A stretch of DNA of 14,447 bases from Polyrhizophydium stewartii (lineage: Eukaryota; Chytridiomycota; Chytridiomycetes; Rhizophydiales): NCBI GenBank assembly GCA_027604665.1, contig JADGIZ010000395.1, positions 1-14,447 of the forward strand. The letters are read 5' to 3'. Shown here piece after piece: positions 1-6,542 of the stretch; position 1 is the first letter of the stretch; every line of letters starts with the position of its first letter. The notes below the pieces were generated by a model, which was not told where the DNA came from, did no database searches, and saw only the letters and a program-made list of their open reading frames with translations. The position numbers and the translations under genes were made by a program.

Positions 1-141
1 GACAGCCGGCGCAAGATGCGGCTCAACAACACCTGCACAACGTGCATCCGCCGCAAGAAGCGCTGCGACAGAGGCCGGCCGGCGTGCGGGCAATGCACCC
101 GGCTCGGTGCCGAGTGGCTGTACCCGCCCGTGCGGCCGGCG
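1..141 (+). repeat. Direct repeat, left copy of the zinc-cluster segment
   Basis: These 141 bases match 2883-3023 in the same orientation with two mismatches by eye, G for T at 102 and at 117. The first is silent and the second changes Cys to Trp. The copies diverge sharply at 142. The left boundary lies outside the window, so the full size is unknown. Confidence 0.93.
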
Positions 142-150
142 CTGAAATGA
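1..150 (+). pseudogene. Truncated duplicate of a Zn2Cys6 zinc-cluster exon
   Basis: Frame 1 is open from the window edge to a TGA at 148-150 and encodes a fungal binuclear zinc cluster almost identical to residues 13-59 of the complete regulator at 2847-5309. The first five cluster cysteines are present, but the sixth is tryptophan: codon 115-117 is TGG where the intact gene has TGT. Homology ends at 141, and the reading frame stops three codons later. No regulatory domain follows, because the next gene is on the other strand. It is most likely a dead fragment of a tandem or segmental duplication, open at its 5' side. It could also be the 3' part of a short protein starting outside the window, or an error-bearing contig end. 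With Cys6 lost, normal Zn2Cys6 folding is not expected (inference). Confidence 0.7.
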
Positions 151-219
151 AGTCGTTGGTCCGATCAAGTGCGTTCAGTGGACATCACAAGCGAAGGAAG
201 CAGCTGCATTTGATATTCA

Positions 220-2452
220 TCACGACCATGTTCGGGCGCCCTGAGATCCAAGGAATCCGCGCGGTTCGTCACGGGAATGGCGCGTCCAGCCACCCTCGTC
301 AAGGTCCTCGTCGAGCTTCCGAAGCTCGCGCTTCTTGCTGTTCTTGCCCAGTCTGAACGGCTGATCGCGAGATCCCACCAAGACCTTATTGTACCTGTCC
401 TGGAACCTCTCTTCTGTGGCCCTGCGCATGCCCTCCAGCTGCTTTTTCCTGAGCGCCTTCTTTTGCATCGTCCGGACCGACTTGGCATTAAGCTCTTCCG
501 GGTCGAGCGCCTTGGATTTGTACTCCATCACACGAACTTGCTCGGGGGTCGCCTCAGCCTTCCCCTTGAGCTTCTCCATGAGGTGCGCGACTGCCATGTT
601 CAGTTTGGAGACACTAAGGCCGGCCGACATGGCGCGCTGGCGGAAGTAGGGTGGCACAGGACTCGTCACGATCAGATCGGAGCCGTCGGGGTACCAGTTT
701 TTGAGAGCGATTTTGTAGAGATGCAGAAACATGGGGACCTTGAGCGGGTCGCTGACCATGGGCTGCAGGGAGAGGAATCAGTCAAATGTTGGCGTAGCAG
801 CAGCAGGTGTTGTTCTTCTTACGCGGAAGTCCTTTGTGCAGCCGGTACCATATTTGTAGTCGCCGACAATGAACGACTTGAGGATCCTGGCGCAGTGAAG
901 GCGCAGCTGGTGCTTTCGACCCGTCGTCGGCTCCAGAGCAAGAAGGGATGCCTGGACAAGACGACAGCGATCAGCTACCGGCCAATTTGTTCTCATTCAG
1001 TACGAACGTACCAGCCGCTGGTTGTGGGCAACCGTGACATTTGTGACTGCGCGCTTGATCACATCGCCTCCGGTCGTCTTGCGTTCAATCCCGTCGTCAA
1101 CTGGAGGATTCTTTGCGAGTTAGCGTTAAGCGCCTTGGGATGCGCGAGTTTTCGCACCAGCCGCACCATAATCAAAGATATCCATCTTCTCGTGCGGAGC
1201 GGGCTTTCCGTTGCTCGCGATGCCAGAAACAATCTGAAGCTTGTCTCCTTCCTTGTAGACCTTTTTGTCGAGAGGCGGGATCGTGAGGGCAGCATACTGC
1301 GCAGGGAAAGGCATCAACTACTTTTCAGCCAAAAGGGGAGTAATCTCGGCATCAATGCTGCGTACCATTCTGATGATCTGCCCTTCGTTGCGAAACATCT
1401 CCGAGACGCGCGCTGCAGCCTCCTTGGTGCGCGCGATGATCATGGCGCCAGACGTGTTCTAGATTCCAGCGTATGTTAGTGGAGTAGCTCTGCGCATGCG
1501 TCCCACATTCAATGCTTGCCTTGTCGAGACGGTGGACAAGCCGCGGCAGCTTCGTCTCGTCCTTTTCGAGACTGGTCAACAGGCCCTCGAGATGGAGATG
1601 GCTGCGCGAGCCAGCTGCGTCGCACACACCAGCCAGGCCACACGTCCATATCAGCCTTTGAGGACGCAGGTCTGCACAGGGATGGCCGGCGCAAACCCAC
1701 CGTGGGTCGCCATGCCGTGAGGCTTATTGACAATCATGATGTGCTCGTCCTTGTAGAGCACGCCTGGCTTAACCTTGTTGATGGCCGCCTATTTGACCAG
1801 GTCAGAGCATGTTTCTTGGCAGATCATAGCGACACCAGATGCGCAGTACCTCGAGGCTGTCTGCATTCAGGTCCAGGGGCTTTGGCCGCATCATCATCAT
1901 GTGGACTTTAAACCCCGCCATAAGACGCAGGTCGCCTCTGGGCTTGACGATGACTTTTCCGCCGTGCGCTTCGACCCACACGTGATCGCTTTTCTTGAGC
2001 TTCTTGCGGACTTTTGGTGTGTCCATTTCGGTGTTCTGAACAAGAAAGGTGAGAAGCGACTGGCCGCTTTTCTCGGGGGTGACTTCAAAGTCCAAGACAT
2101 CGAAGTTTTCGGGGACGACGGGGACACTGCCCGACTCTTCCGAGGCTGCGAGTCTCGGCGCAACCTCTGCCCAACGCCGCGCGGTACGCTTCGACATCGA
2201 CGCAGGCGGATTGTAAATGCCCTTGACGAGGTCCATCGGCGAGCCCGACTTGTGTGACGCGACGATGCGCCGCGACATGGCCCGCTGCTGCGACGCCAGA
2301 GGTGCCAGCAGCAGCGCAGTCGTTGCATGGCAGGATAGAGAGCCTGTCGCTGCGACCGCCACGCAGGCTCGCTGCTGCAGCGCGCGGTCCGCGGCGCCCG
2401 GCAGCAGCCGCGCGGCCTGGGCTCGTGTCGCTCTGGCCGCCGACAAGATCAT
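220..2452 (-). CDS. RluA-family RNA pseudouridine synthase, RPUSD4-like, probably mitochondrial (8 exons)
   Basis: It should isomerise uridine to pseudouridine in RNA, probably mitochondrial. Inferred exons on the minus strand are 2452-1850, 1788-1701, 1614-1520, 1458-1366, 1296-1167 (or 1158), 1100-1012, 951-823 and 762-220, giving about 589-592 aa. The Arg/Ala-rich N-terminus with almost no acidic residues looks like a mitochondrial presequence. An S4-like region spans about 122-190. The entry motif LYKDEHIMIVNKPHGM is at 212-227. The catalytic motif HRLDKNTSG is at 258-266, with Asp261 as the expected nucleophile. The motif TGRKHQLRLH lies near 377-388, followed by a GDYKYG stretch. Splicing restores all family motifs, including QIIRMY, which matches the human RPUSD4 pattern. 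One intron is GC-AG. The ATG at 2452 has A at -3; an in-frame ATG at 2503 would add 17 residues. A charged C-terminal extension of about 120 residues is unusual. The family call is strong; the RNA target is unknown. Confidence 0.88.
1459..1519 (-). other. GC-AG intron in the pseudouridine synthase gene
   Basis: This 61-nt intron starts GCAAGC after AAG and ends CTAG, with a CACTAAC branch site about 20 nt before the acceptor. Removing it joins HRLDK to NTSGAM in phase 0, exactly rebuilding the family's catalytic motif. No GT donor at this position would do so. Confidence 0.88.
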
Positions 2453-2846
2453 GCTCGGAGGGAAAGTTTGGTGAAAAAAAGTTTGAAGACAGAAGCTCGC
2501 CATTGGGACCGACGCTTCTGCGGCCTACATGGCTGATCGGGAGTCCCGTGTCATTCCAGTCGTGCCGCTCGCATTCAATCACGCCTTGCCAACTCGCCTC
2601 GCAGCCAGGCTGTTGCCGAGCTGATGGAGCGCACGCCGGCCGTCTCGCTGAGTTCGGCCGCCGCGCCGACTCCCTCGCTCGGCGGTGCGGCGCACGATCG
2701 CCGAGGGCATCCGTGGCAGCATGCGGCCGCAGAGCCGCACTGTGGCCCGATCGTCGCCGACGGCGGCCCGCTGCTTCCGGGCGGCAGGCCCGGCGGCGTC
2801 CCCGGCGCCATGTTCAGCGGCTGAGGGAATCGTCGCGGCGACATCA
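2453..2846. promoter_or_regulatory. Divergent intergenic promoter region
   Basis: These 394 bases separate the start codons of the pseudouridine synthase (-) and the Zn2Cys6 regulator (+). On the minus side there is a CCAAT pentamer at 2506-2502, followed by pyrimidine-rich sequence up to the ATG. On the plus side no TATA box is evident; the sequence is GC-rich and contains several CGG/CCG triplets of the sort Zn2Cys6 proteins bind, though these are expected by chance at this composition. No gene is supported here apart from possible N-terminal extensions of the flanking genes. Confidence 0.5.
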
Positions 2847-5309
2847 ATGAACACGCTCCCATTCCTGCCTTCCCTCAACACCGACAGCCGGCGCAAGATG
2901 CGGCTCAACAACACCTGCACAACGTGCATCCGCCGCAAGAAGCGCTGCGACAGAGGCCGGCCGGCGTGCGGGCAATGCACCCGTCTCGGTGCCGAGTGTC
3001 TGTACCCGCCCGTGCGGCCGGCGTCGATCCACGACGGAGCGCCGCACCTGCACGCCGCGGCGTCGACGGCTGCGTTGCCGGCAGGCGTGCGCAAGCGGGC
3101 GGCGGCACACCCGCACCAACAGGCGCAGCCGGCTGCGCACGGCAGCCGTGCAGGCACCGCACGACACGCCCGGCGCCGTTCTGCGGGCAGCTCGGACGCC
3201 GGCGACTCTGACGGCGACATTGGCGGCGGCGACTCCGCGAGCGTCGGCGACGGGCACGCCAGCGTGGGCGGCAGCACCGACGACCTCTCCATAGACGACG
3301 GCGCCTCCACCAGCCTTGCGGTTGCCCGCGCGCACGGCATCCAGCCCGAGCCTGCTGCCACGGTGCCGGAGCTGCTCGCCAAGATGGCGCTCACCGACGA
3401 GAGCAGAGTGCGGCTGGAGCTGATGCACACACCGGCACACCGGCTGCGGCCCGACGCCGTGGACGCCTTCGAGGCCAACATCGCGCCGCGCACGCTCATG
3501 TTGCCGTTCTCGTACATCCGCGAGCGGCTCGACGGCAGCCCGCTCGCCTCGCAGGTGATCGTGGCCATTGCGCTCAATCTCATGCCCGACACACCGCCGC
3601 ACGCATCGCGGCCGTTCTTCGAGGCCGCGCTGGCCAGCGTCGGCAGCGCCATGACTGGCGCCACGCCCATGAGCGTCGTGGGGCTGCTGCTCATGTCGGG
3701 CTGCGTGTTCTGTGAGTGGCGGCGGGCGGCAGGATGGCGGCGATGGCCCTGGCGGCAGCGGCACGGCCGCTTCAGCCGGGCTGACAACAGATTCGCCGCA
3801 GACATGGCGGCCAAGGGCGACATGCCGCGGTACATGGCCTGCGCCGTGCGAGTCGCCCGCGACCTGGGGCTCAACACCGAGGCCGGCGTCGCCGCCCTTG
3901 CCGACGACGAGGACGAGCGCGAGGCCCTGCGCCGCATCTGGTGGTCGGTGGTGTCGTTCGACGCCAACATCTCCAGCAGTTACAACAAGTCGTGGGAGGT
4001 TGCCGAGCAAGACTGTCTGGTGCACCTCCCGCGCGACGCCAACGCCGAGCCTGCGACAGCGGGCGACGCCGAGATCCGCGCAATGTCGTCGACGGACTGG
4101 AGCGTGGCGCCGCTGCCGTCGCTGAGCGTGGAGGGCAGCCTGCTGACGGTGCAGAAGATCATGCGGCGGGTGTTTGACTTCACACACCAGTCGCATCTTG
4201 GCGTGCTCGCCGGCGCCGAGCGAGTCCGTGTGCGCGCGATGCTGGACTCGTCGCTCCGCGCGTGGCATGCGTGTGCGCCAGACGGCGTCAGGCAGAGCCC
4301 CGCGCGCGCCGACTGGACTGCCATCTCACACGCCGAATGGCGGGGGCTGCTGGCGCTGTCGCTGTTCCACTTCTCTCGCATCAACCTGTGGCGCAAGGAC
4401 TTCAACGACGCCATCCTTGCGTCGCCGTCGGCCGCACTGCCGTCGCGCGCCGTGGCCGAGGTCGTTGATGCATCCAACGACATTGCGCAGCTGATCATCA
4501 AGCCGGTGGTCGACCACGCCATGCTGCATCTGGTGTCGCCCTTCACCCACGCCGTGCTTCTCGCCGCGGCGTCGGCGCTCATGGTGGCGCTCAAGCTGCC
4601 GACGTCTGTGCCCGAGATGGCGCGCAACGCACAGTCGCTCGAGATCCTGATTGCTGGTATGAGCTCCATGGCGTCGATCTGGAAGGCGGGCAAAGCCGAG
4701 CTTGCGCTTCTCGACCATGTCGCGACGTTTGCGCAGGCGTCGTCTGTGATCCATGCGTTTGAGTCTGGCGCGTTCCCCGAGATTGTCGAAGGATATCCGA
4801 CGCGCTTCGACGCCGTGCGCAGCTGGCGTCAAGGCGGCATCGCGCCGGACAAGTCGCCGCCGGCAAGGGCATTGTCCGCCGAAGTGCTGGCGGGGCCAGA
4901 GCAAGCTGCTTTGCAGATGCCCAAGGCCGAGACGGATCCAACGCCGTCTGGGCTGCTGGGGCTGCTTTCGATGCCTGGCAACATGGCCTTTGCGAACATG
5001 GACGCGCAAGGTGGGCCGGGTGCCCTGGGAACAGCCATGCAGGAGGGACAGCAGTGCAGCGCACGGCTCGCCCATCCGCCTGCCGATGGTGGCGCGAGCC
5101 TTGTCCTGCTCAACAGCCTTGCGGCGCCTGTGACGATGGGCGGGGTTTCTGCGCCAATGGCATCGGTTGGGATGCCTGCGGTCACAACACAGCCTGCGTT
5201 ATGGTCAACTGTTGGCTCCGACTTGAGCATGCAAGCGCTGCACCCGCCATGGCCGCCAGCACTGCCAGCATCGACCGAGAGCTTGCCCATCGCTAGCTTT
5301 GTGTGGTAA
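2847..5309 (+). CDS. Zn2Cys6 fungal transcription factor with middle homology region
   Basis: A nuclear DNA-binding regulator, target unknown. Exons are 2847-3711 and 3802-5309, giving 790 aa. The zinc cluster at residues 24-51 has the spacing CX2CX6CX6CX2CX6C, with basic residues IRRKKR between cysteines 2 and 3. An Asp/Ser/Gly-rich linker follows at about 110-155. The fungal-specific regulatory domain runs from roughly 190 to 500; within it are a GCVFY stretch, an ARDLGLN motif and RRIWWSVVSFD, all typical of the family. The last 130 or so residues are rich in Met, Ala, Gly and Pro and may be an activation region. The start at 2847 puts the cluster near the N-terminus. The frame is open further upstream, and an ATG at 2721 with A at -3 would add 42 residues, so the start is uncertain. 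Part of the zinc-cluster exon is duplicated at the left window edge. The gene converges on the PAS-like gene. Confidence 0.9.
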   Translation: MNTLPFLPSLNTDSRRKMRLNNTCTTCIRRKKRCDRGRPACGQCTRLGAECLYPPVRPASIHDGAPHLHAAASTAALPAGVRKRAAAHPHQQAQPAAHGSRAGTARHARRRSAGSSDAGDSDGDIGGGDSASVGDGHASVGGSTDDLSIDDGASTSLAVARAHGIQPEPAATVPELLAKMALTDESRVRLELMHTPAHRLRPDAVDAFEANIAPRTLMLPFSYIRERLDGSPLASQVIVAIALNLMPDTPPHASRPFFEAALASVGSAMTGATPMSVVGLLLMSGCVFCEWRRAAGWRRWPWRQRHGRFSRADNRFAADMAAKGDMPRYMACAVRVARDLGLNTEAGVAALADDEDEREALRRIWWSVVSFDANISSSYNKSWEVAEQDCLVHLPRDANAEPATAGDAEIRAMSSTDWSVAPLPSLSVEGSLLTVQKIMRRVFDFTHQSHLGVLAGAERVRVRAMLDSSLRAWHACAPDGVRQSPARADWTAISHAEWRGLLALSLFHFSRINLWRKDFNDAILASPSAALPSRAVAEVVDASNDIAQLIIKPVVDHAMLHLVSPFTHAVLLAAASALMVALKLPTSVPEMARNAQSLEILIAGMSSMASIWKAGKAELALLDHVATFAQASSVIHAFESGAFPEIVEGYPTRFDAVRSWRQGGIAPDKSPPARALSAEVLAGPEQAALQMPKAETDPTPSGLLGLLSMPGNMAFANMDAQGGPGALGTAMQEGQQCSARLAHPPADGGASLVLLNSLAAPVTMGGVSAPMASVGMPAVTTQPALWSTVGSDLSMQALHPPWPPALPASTESLPIASFVW
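2883..3023 (+). repeat. Direct repeat, right copy inside the intact regulator gene
   Basis: This is the intact counterpart of 1-141. It codes for the DNA-binding zinc cluster of the gene at 2847-5309. The pseudouridine synthase gene lies between the two copies. Confidence 0.93.
3712..3801 (+). other. In-frame, stop-free 90-nt intron in the Zn2Cys6 regulator
   Basis: The donor is GTGAGT, a CTGAC branch site lies at 3781-3785, and the acceptor is CGCAG at 3797-3801. The length is 30 codons with no stop, so a naive ORF reads through it, inserting an Arg/Trp-rich stretch. Splicing at phase 1 creates a Tyr codon and yields GCVFYMAAKGDMPRY, the expected helix-to-helix sequence of the fungal regulatory domain. 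Confidence 0.85.
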
Positions 5310-5429
5310 AGCCCCGCCCACAATCTGTGCACTCTTCGCAAACGTCTTCATAGTAAACTCTTTAATTGCCTGCATTTCTCTTGATTGTTGCAATTTCAGC
5401 GAGGCTCACGGACTGAAGCAGGCTCGCCA
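5310..5429. promoter_or_regulatory. Convergent 3' intergenic region with a polyadenylation-type signal
   Basis: The region has 120 bp between two convergent stop codons. It is much more AT-rich than its flanks. On the minus strand an ATTAAA hexamer at 5366-5361 lies 64 nt past the stop of the PAS-like gene and could be its polyadenylation signal. No canonical AATAAA is seen for the plus-strand gene. The 3' UTRs probably overlap. Confidence 0.45.
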
Positions 5430-6425
5430 TCATCTGCCCCCGCGGCGGTCCGTTTGGAGAAGCAGGCTCTGCGTCTCGGCATAGCACACTTCGCAGATAC
5501 TGTGGTTAATGCTGATGTTGCAGCCAAGTCCTGTTTGGAGGTACTCTGCTGGAGTGAGCCACACGTGCTGGACTTGTTCGGCATGCTCGCCAGCCATCGA
5601 CCCGGCCTGCTGCCCGACCTTCCCACGCATGCCGATGCACGGGCCGTGCGGTCCCACGCGAGCAGGCTCAGCGATGCTGAGGTGGCCCAGCCAGTCCATC
5701 GAGTCGAGCATCTTTTCGAGCGAGTTCTCTTGGATCTCACGCCTTGACACGAGTATGCGCTTGCAGAACGAGCACACGCTGCGTATCACTTCTCGCTGGC
5801 CCTGGACGGCACCTTGAGGTCGCGCACCCAGGTACTCGGCGGCGGGCTGCTGTGCTATCTCAGAAAGGATTCGGCTGCTCCATAAGTATCGCTTCTGGCC
5901 CGAGCTTGTCGTGAGAGCCTTGACCGATAGACACATGTGTCGCTCGACGTCTGGCGCATCGCAGAACCACTCAAAGGCCATGTGGGGCTGGTTCGACGAG
6001 GCAAGCTACCCGTGCACGAATCAGCTCGTGCCAGTACGCCTGAGCAGTAGCCCAGTATTCAAGCGCACGTTCTGCAGCAGGCGGCGGTAGAATCGCTGCA
6101 CCTCTTGGCCGGTGATGTACTCTAAAATCGACCTGCCGCTGTACTCGGGCGGCAAGGCGCGGAAGTGACGCATGTCGACGCCCACGGACTCTGCCGCCGC
6201 GCGCAGCTCGCTCCAGGGATGGCTGTCGAGCGGCAGCAGCACCCCAAACTGGTCGGTGAGATAGCATGTGCATCTGAGCTGTGCAGAGTCGACCCGCCGC
6301 CTGCCCGCGAAGTGGGAGGCAACGCGTTGGTCCAGACTGCTTGGTTCTCCGCTGCCAAGCGCCGTCGAGTGGTCGCGCTTCCGCGAGTCTGGATCAGAGG
6401 GTCTGCGGGGGCGAAAGGGTTGCAT
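5430..6425 (-). CDS. PAS-like domain protein with CxxCK...HxxCxxC tail, bacterial-type family
   Basis: Function unknown; a sensory or ligand-binding role is inferred. Exons are 6425-6069 and 6005-5430, joined across a 63-nt GTGCGC...TAG intron with a CTGAT branch site, giving 310 aa. Residues about 60-165 resemble a PAS-like fold found mainly in bacterial proteins. The strand-like segment TCYLTDQFGVLLPLDSHPW is followed by GRSILEYITGQEVQRFYRRL, then FEWFCDAPDVERHMCL, which is equivalent to the bacterial RCDSPdxRRfM segment. The C-terminus has C197-x2-C200-K and H287-x2-C290-x2-C293, matching the bacterial CSWCKR...HGICPxC ending and suggesting a bound metal. The spacer between the two halves, about 85 residues, seems longer than in bacteria. 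The first 35 residues are polar and probably disordered. The ATG at 6425 lies about 60 nt after a TATA box. The family assignment comes from motif memory, not a search. Confidence 0.72.
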
Positions 6426-6482
6426 GTATTACGGGAAAGACAGCGCGGCACACGCCCGGCCCAAGCACCCCACGCGGCCGTC

Positions 6483-6490
6483 CTATATAT
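6483..6490 (-). promoter_or_regulatory. TATA box of the PAS-like gene
   Basis: The minus strand reads ATATATAG from 6490 to 6483, 58-65 nt upstream of the ATG at 6425, in otherwise GC-rich sequence. It lies between the stop codon of the upstream glycosyltransferase-like gene (6543) and this gene, which supports separate transcription. Confidence 0.65.
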
Positions 6491-6542
6491 CGGCATGCGA
6501 CATCCAGGCGCCGCTCGGAATTTGAGTAGGTTCGCACGCGAC

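Noticed and set aside
277..1479. 400-codon plus-strand ORF
   Set aside because: It overlaps antisense exons 4-8 of the pseudouridine synthase, whose family motifs are clear after splicing. The product is low-complexity Arg/Leu/Val text with no recognisable domain, as expected for the antisense of GC-rich coding DNA.
220..2452. Reading the pseudouridine synthase as a decayed pseudogene because its ORFs are short and interrupted
   Set aside because: Every interruption coincides with a credible intron, and the joins restore S4-like, HRLDKNTSG, QIIRMY and TGRKHQLRLH segments with phases that add up. This fits an intact multi-exon gene.
2685..2846. Starting the regulator at 2685
   Set aside because: Codon 2685 is GTG, not ATG, and the extra sequence is Arg/Ala-rich with no feature. 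The ATG at 2721 remains a real alternative to 2847.
2844..4268. 474-codon minus-strand ORF opposite the regulator (and the related ORF 2579-3970)
   Set aside because: His/Arg/Val-rich antisense shadow of the Zn2Cys6 gene, with no domain. The plus strand has a zinc cluster and a fungal regulatory domain.
5430..5850. RING or LIM zinc finger in the PAS-like protein
   Set aside because: There are too few correctly spaced Cys/His residues. The CxxCK plus HxxCxxC arrangement with a PAS-like N-terminal half fits the bacterial CSWCKR family better.
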